Shown here: one piece after another, positions 1-8,762 of the stretch | Position numbering within the stretch: position 1 is the first letter of the stretch | Layout of the letters: each line of letters begins with the position of its first letter | Source: JAPLUA01 sp964625855 | Lineage (GTDB): Bacteria > Verrucomicrobiota > Verrucomicrobiia > Limisphaerales > UBA8199 | Direction: 5' to 3' | DNA: 64,000 nt | NCBI GenBank assembly: GCA_964625855.1 | Contig: CAZVFC010000010.1 | Coordinates: 124,001 to 188,000 of the forward strand | The notes under the pieces: model-generated | Databases searched by the model: none | Told to the model about the DNA's origin: nothing | Seen by the model: the letters and a program-made list of their open reading frames with translations, nothing else | Translations under genes and position numbers: made by a program

Positions 1-953
1 ATAATATCCCCCCACCCCACGCTCGCACCGCGAGCGGCCTGAATATCCGCGTAGCCATTGAGCAAACTGCTGACACCCAGCCCCAGCGACGTAGCGCCAA
101 CGGACTCCACATCCCCAATGCTAATCCCGTCAAACGGACCAGACGGAATGACCTGCAGCCTCGACAGCGGCTTGATCGTGCCAATGCCGACATTGCCGCC
201 GGAAAACGCGAACCCACCGCCGCTCGAATACGGCTCGAACTGGATGATGTTCCCCGCCTGCCGCGAAACGGCTAGCACGGTCGAGGCGGGGTCGCCATCC
301 GACGCGGAGAAGATGGTCCCTCCCGCAGGGACGTTGCCGACGTTGATCCCCCCGGCTGCATCCGCCCCAACTGAGAGCGGCGTCGTCAGGCTGGCTGCCC
401 CAATCCTCACGTGACCGCCGGACGCCGTGAGTTGATAGCCGCCCACCGTCAATCCGTTGCCCGGCAGATTCAAGGCGCCGGTCATGGTGTCGCCGGTCCG
501 GGCCACGTAGGCGGATGAGCCGGAGGCGGGCGCAAAGGCGGCCGGACTTTGGCCGCCGATCGTGGCGGTGTTCGAGGCGAACAGCGCGTAAGGCGTCGGC
601 GTGAGCGGTTGGCGTGGGTCCAGCGGGACGAATCCGCCGGTGCCATGCTGGCGAACGGCGATCTCGAGCCAGCGGGCGTCGCCGCCAAACACCGTCGCGC
701 CGAAGTCGAGTGCCGTGGTGAACAGGCCGCCGCTGACGGCCACGGCGCTATTGGTGAGAACGTTCCCCTGCTGGCTGCCGCCGATCTCGGCATCATACAA
801 GATGAAGCGCAAGTCGTAGCTTCCGTTGGCCGGCTGGCCGCCGTCAGCGAGTCGGCCCTGATACGTAAAGGCGGTGCCAAGCGGATCAGCCAGGGCGACC
901 TGGGCCGACACGGCGAGCACGACGAGTGCGATGGAGTAGTGTGTCCTTTTCAT
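1..953 (-). CDS. Exported TFTYQGRL-type repeat/fibre-like protein, 5' part only
   Basis: The reading frame starts with ATG at 953 and stays open to the window edge (317 codons), so the C-terminus is missing. Residues 1-22 form a signal peptide (MKRTHYSIALVVLAVSAQVA). It is followed by the motif TFTYQGRLADGGQPANGSYD, which I recognise as the conserved head of a large family of exported verrucomicrobial and planctomycetal proteins of unknown function. After this head comes a low-complexity Gly/Ala/Ser-rich part with tail-fibre-like phrases (RTGDTMTGALNLPG at about 160-175, then GNVGIGT-type turns near 275), as in proteins built of short beta repeats. The function is unknown; a surface or extracellular structural role is an inference. 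The plus-strand frames over this region are shadows. Confidence 0.8.
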   Translation of the reverse strand, partial: MKRTHYSIALVVLAVSAQVALADPLGTAFTYQGRLADGGQPANGSYDLRFILYDAEIGGSQQGNVLTNSAVAVSGGLFTTALDFGATVFGGDARWLEIAVRQHGTGGFVPLDPRQPLTPTPYALFASNTATIGGQSPAAFAPASGSSAYVARTGDTMTGALNLPGNGLTVGGYQLTASGGHVRIGAASLTTPLSVGADAAGGINVGNVPAGGTIFSASDGDPASTVLAVSRQAGNIIQFEPYSSGGGFAFSGGNVGIGTIKPLSRLQVIPSGPFDGISIGDVESVGATSLGLGVSSLLNGYADIQAARGASVGWGDI

Positions 954-1044
954 AGTTCATTCCTCTGGGGATGGCGATCCTGTCCGTCCGGCGTGGGCCC
1001 ACACCGGCTTTGGCGTCGAGCACGGACAGAGTCTCCAACCGGTG

Positions 1045-1593
1045 TCAGGTCTTGGAGACATGGGTGTTCTCAGTGACAAATTCCACCAAAGCCTCGAACG
1101 AGTCAAACCGATTTGGCCACGGGCAATCGCGGCGGAGTTGGAACTCGATGGCCAGTTCCTCGAAGAACGAATCCGCGGCGGAGTCCGGGCCGGAAGAAAG
1201 CGCGAGCCAACTCTCGAAGTCGTCCGTCGGGATCATGCCAGCCAGATCGCACTCCAGGTTTTCGGCCAGCAGGCGACGCAAGCGCGACGCGACCGGGGCA
1301 ATGGCCGGGTCGTAGAATCGGCTGCCCAATTCCTTGTCCGTCAGCGGTGGGCGGCCTCGCAGGGCCTCCACGACCACCCGGCGGATCTTGCGGCTCTCGT
1401 AAATGCCGTGCACGATCACCACGGCCACCACGATGCCGAGCCCTCCAAACCCCCAAAGCGCGGGCCAACCCGACAGGCCGGGAGTTCGGATGAGCCTCCA
1501 CACGGCCACGCCAATCACCACGGCCGCCAAAAGCCCCACGAGTGCGCCCCAAGTCAGGCCCCCGGACTCCCGGGATGACGGCTTCGGCTTCAT
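1045..1593 (-). CDS. Membrane-anchored protein with acyl-carrier-like C-terminal domain (copy 2)
   Basis: 182 residues from ATG 1593; the longer open frame upstream overlaps the neighbouring gene and reads as low-quality sequence. Two hydrophobic segments (about 14-33 and 43-63) are followed by a cytosolic tail. Residues 100-176 resemble the helical acyl-carrier/DUF1493 fold: the stretch DSFFEELAIEF at 141-151 aligns loosely with the carrier helix that begins at the phosphopantetheine serine (S142 here). It lies 22 bp downstream of a 195-residue protein with the same architecture, and both follow a B12-dependent radical SAM gene on the same strand, so one transcript is likely. Assignment to the carrier fold is an inference from pattern similarity; the function is unknown. 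Confidence 0.65.
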   Translation of the reverse strand: MKPKPSSRESGGLTWGALVGLLAAVVIGVAVWRLIRTPGLSGWPALWGFGGLGIVVAVVIVHGIYESRKIRRVVVEALRGRPPLTDKELGSRFYDPAIAPVASRLRRLLAENLECDLAGMIPTDDFESWLALSSGPDSAADSFFEELAIEFQLRRDCPWPNRFDSFEALVEFVTENTHVSKT

Positions 1594-1615
1594 GGCGGTT
1601 GGTAACTTTGCGGGA

Positions 1616-2203
1616 TCAGCCGCTGACTGCCTTGTCCGGGCGTTGAGAGGCAGTAGGCGGCGGACATCCGGGGCTGTGCTGGGACACGTAGGCGAACAGA
1701 TCGCCGACGGTCTTGGTTTTCTCGTGGAAGCTCTCCGGCAGCTCCAATCCGTACTCCCGCTCGATGTCCATGAACAGTTCGATGACGTCCATGCCATCGC
1801 CACACAACCATTCCTGGCTGAGGGCACGCACGCGGTCGTCGGGGCGGAGCCGGCCCCGGTGCTTCTCGCGAATCCCCAACGAATCGCTGACGACGCGCAG
1901 GAAGCGCTCGAATTCCTGATCCGTGTGCGTGGGAAACCGCTCCTGCCAGGCGCGCCCCTCGTCACCGCGCCCGCGGATTGGGTGTAACGCTGCTTTCAGG
2001 AAGAAGAAGAGCGCGACGAAGACCACGATGAACAACAGGAACGGCAGCTTTCGCGAGTTCAAGCCGTCCTTTGCAAGGGATATGACGGTGCCTGCCAGCG
2101 CGGTGATAATCCAGGCGCCAATTAGTATCACGCCTCCCCACCCAAGCCAGAGAATCAGGCGCGGCTTGCGCGCAGCCGGTTGGGCTGGCCGTTCCGCGTT
2201 CAT
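1616..2203 (-). CDS. Membrane-anchored acyl-carrier-like protein lacking the phosphopantetheine serine (copy 1)
   Basis: 195 residues from ATG 2203. Two transmembrane helices (about 16-40 and 53-72) precede a soluble domain at about 95-175. The stretch DGMDVIELFMDIEREYGLEL starting at 136 followed by KTVGDLFAYV has the spacing of acyl carrier helix II and the TVGD motif before helix IV. Where carriers have D-S-L the sequence has D136-G137-M138, so the phosphopantetheine serine is missing. The protein may be a structural relative of carriers, as in DUF1493-type proteins, rather than an acyl carrier. Downstream lies a second protein with the same layout and upstream a radical SAM gene. The partner and function are unknown. 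Confidence 0.7.
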   Translation of the reverse strand: MNAERPAQPAARKPRLILWLGWGGVILIGAWIITALAGTVISLAKDGLNSRKLPFLLFIVVFVALFFFLKAALHPIRGRGDEGRAWQERFPTHTDQEFERFLRVVSDSLGIREKHRGRLRPDDRVRALSQEWLCGDGMDVIELFMDIEREYGLELPESFHEKTKTVGDLFAYVSQHSPGCPPPTASQRPDKAVSG

Positions 2204-2267
2204 GGCTTGCCGATCGTGGGCTGGCGATCGAGGGAGACCGTCAGCAAGATGCCCGCCATGGCAGCTT

Positions 2268-3704
2268 TCATAAGGCCGTTTCCAGGTGGCATGGGGAACC
2301 TTCAACTTGCGCTTCCTGTTCCCCGAAGCGTACGGCAGGAACGTATTGGCGATTCGCCACCATTGCCTGCTCCACCTGTCGGAGAAGCGTGCGCGCCTGC
2401 CGGGCCGAGCGCTGACGCGCCGTAAGCACCAACCCGGCGAACCTAAGGGCCCGACCGCGACAGCCCACCCGCAAGATCCGGGACACAGTCCCTGGTCCCG
2501 TCCCACTCAGCTCGGCGATGAACCGCAGTGACAAATGCTGGAGCTGCATCGGCTGGAACCGGTCATGCCGGAAGTGCATGCTCAGGCTGCTGGGGAGCAA
2601 TTGGTTGCAGGTGTTGGACGATCCCGTCTCCAGCCACCAGTTCGGGGTCACATCGCCCGTCGCCAGCATCTGGCGATACAGCGGCGTGCTCGGGTAAATA
2701 CGCAAGAGGCGCATGTCGTAGTAGGAACACGGAACGTACTTGAGCTGCTCCAGCGTCGTTTCCAGTTGGTCCGGGTTGTCGTGTGGCAGGCCGACCATGA
2801 TGAGGGCAACGGTCTGGACGCCCAGTTGATTCGCCCGCTGGACGGCATCCACGAATGGCTGCTGCAAGTTCTGATACTTGCTGACGGCGGCGCAGTTGTT
2901 GTCTTCGACGGACTCGACGCCGACCGCTACACCCAGGCAACCCGAGGCTGCCATCTCCTCCATCAGGGTGCGGTCGCAAAACTGATCCACCGTGACCATG
3001 GTGACAAACCGCCGCCGCTTCCGCCGGAGCAGCGCCAGCAGGTCCACCGCGTATCGGCGATGCGCGAGAAGATTGTCGTCCGTAAATTGCAGGAAGGCCC
3101 GCGGATAAAGCCCGGTCAGTTGGTCAATCTCCTGTTCGAGCACGTCCAGCGGTTTCGTGCGATACGGGCCCATATACCGTGAACTCACGCAGAACGAGCA
3201 GCGGTGGTTGCAGCCCCGGGTGGCGAACAGGGATGCGGGCGTGAGGTACCGCCGATTCCCGAAGAACCGATAATCCACCGGCGTCATCCGCGAAGGCGGC
3301 GTCGGCGAGCCTTCGTATCGGCCTTTGAGTCTGCCCGCCAGAAGATCCTCGCAGACGTCCGGCCAGATGGTTTCGGCCTCCCCAGTCACGATCGCGTCGG
3401 CGTGGCGCCTGGCCTCCTCCGGACAGATGGTGACATGGATGCCCCCCAGGATGACCCGCTTCCCCGCGGTGCGCAGGGCGTCCGCATGGTCGTACACCGC
3501 CTTGGAGTTCTGGGTCGAAACGGAGAATCCGAAGGCGTCCCCTTCCAGCCGGATTGGGTCGGTTTGCTCGTCCACCAACGCCGTCTCAATGGCTTTGGGG
3601 GTGACGGCGTGCAAGACCGCGAATGGAACCGGAGGTTGCGTGAGGTAGGACATGGAATCGAACCGCTGCAACTCCTGCATGATGTTGACGAAGACGAGTT
3701 TCAT
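2268..3704 (-). CDS. B12-binding radical SAM protein
   Basis: 478 residues from ATG 3704. The N-terminal 130 residues form a cobalamin-binding Rossmann-like domain (RVILGGIHVTICPEEA at about 83-98, then DAIVTGEAE). The radical SAM core follows with the [4Fe-4S] motif CNHRCSFC (CxxxCxxC) at about 166-173, a TDDN motif and GVESVEDNNC. The C-terminal 100 residues are variable. Such proteins carry out methyl transfer or carbon-skeleton chemistry on lipids, peptides or antibiotics; the substrate cannot be told from sequence. The start overlaps the stop of the upstream activase gene by 4 nt (ATGA), so translation is probably coupled. Two membrane proteins with carrier-like tails follow downstream. 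Confidence 0.9.
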   Translation of the reverse strand: MKLVFVNIMQELQRFDSMSYLTQPPVPFAVLHAVTPKAIETALVDEQTDPIRLEGDAFGFSVSTQNSKAVYDHADALRTAGKRVILGGIHVTICPEEARRHADAIVTGEAETIWPDVCEDLLAGRLKGRYEGSPTPPSRMTPVDYRFFGNRRYLTPASLFATRGCNHRCSFCVSSRYMGPYRTKPLDVLEQEIDQLTGLYPRAFLQFTDDNLLAHRRYAVDLLALLRRKRRRFVTMVTVDQFCDRTLMEEMAASGCLGVAVGVESVEDNNCAAVSKYQNLQQPFVDAVQRANQLGVQTVALIMVGLPHDNPDQLETTLEQLKYVPCSYYDMRLLRIYPSTPLYRQMLATGDVTPNWWLETGSSNTCNQLLPSSLSMHFRHDRFQPMQLQHLSLRFIAELSGTGPGTVSRILRVGCRGRALRFAGLVLTARQRSARQARTLLRQVEQAMVANRQYVPAVRFGEQEAQVEGSPCHLETAL

Positions 3705-5560
3705 AGCTTCACCTTAAACGTTTGGCGCTCGGGAGCGTTAATCGAAAGGAATTCGGCGGGCATTGACGCAGATGATGAATCCCGCTCTGCGCTCTGCCCG
3801 CGTCTCCGCGCATAGCGCGCTTTAACCTCAAACGCGAAATTGTCGAGCACCGAGAGGCTGATCGGGTCACCATTGAAAGCCAGTGTCAGGCTCAGCAACC
3901 CTTCGCGCTGAGCCACTTGGTGGAACTGAGCCTCAGCGATCTTGGTCGGCATGCACTCGAGCGGTCCAACGCAAACCACACCATCAATGTTTTGCTGCCG
4001 CCATTCGTGAACTGCGCCGCCGACCGTAAGCAGCGCCTCGCTATCGAGGCGTTCGCTCACGTAGCCGCGGGCCGCGCGGAGTGTCTCCGGGATATCCGGG
4101 CGCTTAGCCCAGCCCAGGTGGGGCGCGATGGCGGCAAAGGCGGTCGCTTCGATCCGGTGTTGCAGGTGCTCGCTGATCCGGTTCGCAATGAACCCACCGC
4201 TCTTCTCCCGCCGGCGGTAACCACAGTAGGCTACCCACTCGGCGTGGGGCGAAATGCGCACCCGCAACCCGCATCGCTCAAGTTTTTGAACAATGGAGTC
4301 ATTGCTGAAGGGAACAGCGCGCACATAGATCTCACCGGTCAGTTCAACCAGCGGCAAGTCACCCGGCCCGCGCACGGCAGCGAATTCGGCCCCGGCTCGC
4401 TCGAGCAAGTCCGCAATGCCAAAGAGTTTTCCCCCAAGCACCTGCGCGAGGGAAGGTCCAAGGCCGAGGTCGTTGGCGGCCGCGCGCTCGATGACCGCCA
4501 GCAACTCGGCCAGGAATCGGTCATACAGGGCCTTGGTCCTGCCCGGGTACGATTCCAGTGGTCGCACGTCCATCTGCGCCTGCTGCAAGAGGTCAGTGGC
4601 CAGGATGCCGGCGAGCGCCAGCATTTCCGTGCCGGCTGGCAGTTGATCGAAATAACCACTGTCCTTGGGCGACCAGATCTGCAACCGATCGTTCCAACCG
4701 AGGCCTTTGAGCACGATCTGGTTCAGCAGATTGTAGATGCCGAAGCGGCACGGCCCACTGCCGCTGGGCATGACATAGACCAGGCGCTCGCCAGGCATGG
4801 CCTTCTCCAAACGTTGGATGAGGGACCCAAGTGTCAACGGCATGGGCAGGCACTCCTTGCCCGAGGTGTAGCGGCGCCCGAGCCGCAGCGATTCGGCGTC
4901 CGGCTCCGGCAGAGCCTCAGAATCCAGACCGAGACCTCGGAACAAAGCAGCCACTGCCTGTGACGACGGCCCCATGTACGGCACAAGTAATTTGGCCGTT
5001 AAGCCCTTTCGGTTGGCGAACTCCTCAAAGCGATAATCACTGAAGCGCAGTGACCTGAGATCATTCAAAGATTCGATCCGGGTCGAGGCTTGGCGGTGCT
5101 CCTCCACGCAGTGGAGGAAGGCTTCGACGCGCGTGCGGGTGCCCGCGTCGCCCGCGTGTCCGTCGGTCTCGATGACTGCGAACGGTTTGCCCCCCATCAC
5201 CTGGGCCGTGAAATGCAGATTAAAGCTGTCGGGTCCGCAGGAGTAATTGCTGCAGTAAAGTGCATAGACGCCTGGGTCACGCCGAGCCTGGTGGGCCGCG
5301 CGCAGGATGTTGTGAGCATAGCCCCAATACATTTCCTGGAACAGCAGAGCCGGGTCGGTCACCGCATAGCAATCCACCGGTATGCCGATAGCTCCTTGCT
5401 CGCGCAGAATTGCGGGCACGTTCGAATTGAGAACCTTCTCGTAAATGGTGTAGGTGCGGCCGAGCACCACCACCGGCACAATGCTCTTTTCGCGGCAAAA
5501 CTCGAGTGCGCGGCGGCCCAATTCCAGGCAACCTCCGTCGAATTGCCCTTGGAGAACCAC
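3701..5560 (-). CDS. C-terminal part of giant acyl-CoA dehydratase activase-related protein (frame-split)
   Basis: 619 residues from a GTG at 5560, but the coding frame clearly extends upstream to about 5656: codons before the GTG read NLESPEFLRGC and ESLAKELGLTKTEW, which continue the family sequence. This is the C-terminal region (DUF2229 and HgdB/COG3580-3581-like) of the roughly 1400-residue proteins whose N-terminal activase part is encoded by 5596-8166 in another frame. Conserved stretches include VVVLGRTYTIYEKVLN and YCSNYSCGPDS with clustered cysteines, fitting an iron-sulfur protein. These proteins are related to activator and dehydratase subunits of 2-hydroxyacyl-CoA dehydratases; the physiological reaction of the fused form is not established. 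The break is most simply a one-base deletion near 5662. Confidence 0.75.
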   Translation of the reverse strand: MVLQGQFDGGCLELGRRALEFCREKSIVPVVVLGRTYTIYEKVLNSNVPAILREQGAIGIPVDCYAVTDPALLFQEMYWGYAHNILRAAHQARRDPGVYALYCSNYSCGPDSFNLHFTAQVMGGKPFAVIETDGHAGDAGTRTRVEAFLHCVEEHRQASTRIESLNDLRSLRFSDYRFEEFANRKGLTAKLLVPYMGPSSQAVAALFRGLGLDSEALPEPDAESLRLGRRYTSGKECLPMPLTLGSLIQRLEKAMPGERLVYVMPSGSGPCRFGIYNLLNQIVLKGLGWNDRLQIWSPKDSGYFDQLPAGTEMLALAGILATDLLQQAQMDVRPLESYPGRTKALYDRFLAELLAVIERAAANDLGLGPSLAQVLGGKLFGIADLLERAGAEFAAVRGPGDLPLVELTGEIYVRAVPFSNDSIVQKLERCGLRVRISPHAEWVAYCGYRRREKSGGFIANRISEHLQHRIEATAFAAIAPHLGWAKRPDIPETLRAARGYVSERLDSEALLTVGGAVHEWRQQNIDGVVCVGPLECMPTKIAEAQFHQVAQREGLLSLTLAFNGDPISLSVLDNFAFEVKARYARRRGQSAERDSSSASMPAEFLSINAPERQTFKVKL

Positions 5561-5595
5561 GCCCTCGCGCCAGGCGTCGCGCCATTCCGTTTTGG

Positions 5596-8166
5596 TCAGG
5601 CCCAGTTCTTTGGCCAGCGATTCACACCCGCGGAGGAACTCAGGTGACTCGAGGTTTGCCGCTCCAAATTCAAGGCAGGGGCCAGCAGCCGGCTGCGCCC
5701 GGCTCCGCCCGGATTGCCCGGTGGTTCTTCGACCAACCCGCGCAGGAGATCGGGGCTGGCCTGCACAATCGGACAGACCACCGAGCAGCGCTGTTTATTG
5801 ACACGCGGCACGCTCTGCAGCATCGGCATAAAAACGTGTGCCGCCCTGGTCCTGGCCATTTCCGACGCAACCCCGTGGAACATTTGCATGGGGGCGCAGA
5901 ACGGTACGTTCGCCGACCGAATCCCGGCTTTCAGGGTCGCCTGGCTGGCGCCCACAACATTCTCCACGTCAAATCCTGCCCGGTGGAAGAAGGCGGCGAA
6001 GAACGGGAGCAAGCCCTTCAGCATGAACGTTTCACTGAGCGCAATGCGTGGTTTTCCGCGCGCGACCGTGAAGGGTTCGACCAAGCGGTGCAGCAGTTCC
6101 TCCCGCTCGCGGAACGGATCGGGCGCATGGTCCGGCAACTTCTTCTTGCGCGTGCCTTTGTCGTGGAGCGCGCAGCCGCCGCCCCAAGTGAAGATGGATC
6201 GCTGATTTCCGGCCAGGGTGCGCAGCCGTTCGATTCGGCAACGGTTCCCGGCGCCGCCACAGCCGGTCGTCGCGCAACACACAAAGCTGTCCTTCTGTTC
6301 GACGGCTGCGCCCAGAAAACGGCTCAGGTCCAGCGCCGTTCGGCTCGCCGCTTGCAGCTCGCGATTCGCCAGCAACGCAATGCCCAGCGCCCCGACCGTG
6401 CCCGGGCTGGGCGGAACAATGACCTCGCTTCCGGTCTGCCGCGCCACGGCTGCCGCCAGCGCGTCCGCGGAAAAGGGCATCCCCTGGCAAAAGATGACCC
6501 GCCCCACGGACCGGTTCCCCTTCACCCGGTTCAAGTAGTTCTTGATGATGGAGTCGTACAGACCGGAGATGATCGCAGACTGATCCACACCCGCGGATAC
6601 GGCTTCATCAATTACTTCCGCCATGAAGACCGAGCAATGCTGCCCCAGCGATACGCCCCAAGGCGCCGCCGCCGCCGCTTTGCCCAATTGCTGTACATCC
6701 TGGATCCCGCTGAATTTGCCCCCCTGCTCCTCGATGAAAGAGCCCGTTCCGGCGCTGCAGGATTCGTTCATCGAGCAATCAATAATCCGCCCTTCCGCCA
6801 ACCGGATGTACTTGGCATCCTGCCCCCCGATCTCGAAAATGGTGTCCACACGCGGGTCGTAATGCAGCGCGCCCGTGGCATGCGCCACAATCTCGTTGAC
6901 AATGAAGACAGCATCCTTGCCGTAACAGGATGTCAGCAACGATCCCGCAATTTCGCGCCCGCTGCCCGTCGCGCCGAAGGCGACGACAGGATGCAGTCCC
7001 ACCGGGCCAGACTGAAATCTGGCGACGAGTTCCTTGGCGGCCCCAACCGGATTCCCGAGCGTCTGCCGATAAGCTTCCCAGACCATGCCGCCTGTGGTGG
7101 CATCCAACGCGACGAGCTTTGAACCCGTGGAGCCGATGTCCAAACCGAGCACAATCTTATGCGGGCCGCCGTTGAGTGAAGCCCAGCCCGGCGACGGTAT
7201 GCGGCCCACCTTGTCCAGCCATTCCGCCAAGGCGGGCAACTGCTCGAGTTTCACCTCCTGGCGGGGGAGCAACAGGTGTTCGAGCGCCGGCAAGGGCGAA
7301 GGCTTCTCCGCCGCCACCAGCGCCGCGCCCAGCGCCTCAAGACAGAGCGATTCCTCCTCGCCGAGGTCCATCAATCGCATGCCCTGCTCCGCAAGCCTCC
7401 GGGCAAACACGCGCCGGACCCGGGGGGACCGGCTGACGCCGCCGGTCAAGAGGACCCGGGCGGGTGTGACCCCGGGCCGGCTCAGGACCAGAGTATTCTC
7501 ACAGACCGCGTCAAAGAGCCCGGCTAGGATGCGCACGCGGTCCTCGCCCTTGTTGGCCAGATGCGTCATGTCGGTTTTCAGGATCACGGGGCAGCGGCCC
7601 GAGAGCGGATCAGCGTCCTCGACCTCGGCACACATTTTCCCCGCTTCCTCAACCGTGAGCGAGAAGCGTTCGACAAGTTGCCGGAGGAAGTTGCCTGTAC
7701 CCTGGGAGCAGCGGCTATTCTCGCGAAAAACCGCCAGTTCGTTTGAACGCATTTCCAGGACCGAAAAACCGTGACTGCCGATGTTGACTATGGTCGCGGG
7801 TTCGTTGTCGCTGAGGAACCGGAAGCCGCGGATTTGGGCCTGTTTGCCGGGAACCTGGGGCAGCCGCACCTGGCTGGCAAAACGGCCCGTGATTGCCGCC
7901 CCTGCGGCGGTGGACCAATCCCACCGGGTGAGCAATTCCTGTAGCGTTGCTCCGGGCTTCTTGCCGTGCTCCATCACCTCGCGTCGGCTGACCTTCAGGA
8001 TCGGCCCGGCCTTGAGGATCTCCACGATCTTGATGGTCTCCGCGCCGGCATCGATGCCGATGTAGCGAGGGGCTGGAGGTACGCCCTGCGTGAAGTTGTC
8101 TGCGACAATTCGATCGGCCTCAATAGCTGCTTCCATAACTTGACGGATAATACCTTCAAGTTTCAC
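5596..8166 (-). CDS. N-terminal part of giant activase-related protein: two BadF/BcrAD-type ATPase domains
   Basis: 856 residues from GTG 8166 (an ATG 30 nt inside is a possible start). Two tandem ASKHA ATPase domains of the 2-hydroxyacyl-CoA dehydratase activase type are visible. The first has GIDAGAETIK at 37-46, RCSQGTGNF with C153, and C192. The second has GLDIGSTGSK at 341-350, CSAGTGSF with C470, and GQHCSVF with C511; the paired cysteines match the [4Fe-4S] ligands of the homodimeric activases. A DUF2229 start follows (about 707-835). Homology ends at ALNLE (835); the last 21 residues are out-of-frame tail. Restoring one base near 5662 fuses it to the downstream reading frame. Read as one protein it would drive ATP-dependent electron transfer. 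Confidence 0.8.
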   Translation of the reverse strand: MKLEGIIRQVMEAAIEADRIVADNFTQGVPPAPRYIGIDAGAETIKIVEILKAGPILKVSRREVMEHGKKPGATLQELLTRWDWSTAAGAAITGRFASQVRLPQVPGKQAQIRGFRFLSDNEPATIVNIGSHGFSVLEMRSNELAVFRENSRCSQGTGNFLRQLVERFSLTVEEAGKMCAEVEDADPLSGRCPVILKTDMTHLANKGEDRVRILAGLFDAVCENTLVLSRPGVTPARVLLTGGVSRSPRVRRVFARRLAEQGMRLMDLGEEESLCLEALGAALVAAEKPSPLPALEHLLLPRQEVKLEQLPALAEWLDKVGRIPSPGWASLNGGPHKIVLGLDIGSTGSKLVALDATTGGMVWEAYRQTLGNPVGAAKELVARFQSGPVGLHPVVAFGATGSGREIAGSLLTSCYGKDAVFIVNEIVAHATGALHYDPRVDTIFEIGGQDAKYIRLAEGRIIDCSMNESCSAGTGSFIEEQGGKFSGIQDVQQLGKAAAAAPWGVSLGQHCSVFMAEVIDEAVSAGVDQSAIISGLYDSIIKNYLNRVKGNRSVGRVIFCQGMPFSADALAAAVARQTGSEVIVPPSPGTVGALGIALLANRELQAASRTALDLSRFLGAAVEQKDSFVCCATTGCGGAGNRCRIERLRTLAGNQRSIFTWGGGCALHDKGTRKKKLPDHAPDPFREREELLHRLVEPFTVARGKPRIALSETFMLKGLLPFFAAFFHRAGFDVENVVGASQATLKAGIRSANVPFCAPMQMFHGVASEMARTRAAHVFMPMLQSVPRVNKQRCSVVCPIVQASPDLLRGLVEEPPGNPGGAGRSRLLAPALNLERQTSSHLSSSAGVNRWPKNWA

Positions 8167-8762
8167 CTAGCTCATAATTGATATTCGTTTTTCCGCTATT
8201 AAGAAAAACAATACCCGCGCATGGACTGGAAGGTCGAAATCGGCAGGATCATCGTGTGGGCCGGGGATTGTGCACGCGGCGGATTGGCGGCGTCCGGCGC
8301 CCTAGCGCCGTAACAGATTCAACTTCAGGCGCAAGCGCTCGAGTTAGAAAACTCGCACGCGAAACTGGCGAGCAGAAAGCCAACGGCGTCATCTTACGGC
8401 CACGGTCGCGCCGGCGCTGGACCGAAGCTGCTTCAGCCTCCTGGCCTTATCGCGCGGGCGTCACCTTAGGCAACACGACGCCGTGGCGCGGCGCCGGGGT
8501 CTGGAACAGGCCGGCGAACTCGCCGCAGCCTGCTCGAGCGAGAAGAAGACCGTGGTGGACACCATCCAGACCTTCCCCTTCCCTCTCGAAGCCATCTGCA
8601 AGCTCGCCGCCCTCCAGGGCAAACGCTTCGCCGTCATTGCCGATGATGGTTCCAGGACACTCGCCCTCGCCTGGGACCCTCCGCCGTTGCTCCTTCTGAT
8701 CTCGGGCAGAAGGGGTTCAACTGTCCGCAGGTTTCCGAGCATGTTCAAGCCATTCCACCGCC
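8167..8762. other. 596-bp stretch without a supported gene
   Basis: Between the activase start and the tatC stop I see no reading frame with recognisable protein features. The plus-strand frame from about 8483 contains a phrase that looks protein-like (KKTVVDTIQTFPFPLEAICK, then LAALQGKRFAVIADDG) but it runs into the complement of tatC and lacks a credible start. It could be a gene remnant. Confidence 0.4.

Noticed and set aside
5560..5662. Programmed -1 frameshift in the activase gene
   Set aside because: No X-XXY-YYZ slippery heptamer lies at the frame switch; a one-base deletion explains the data better.
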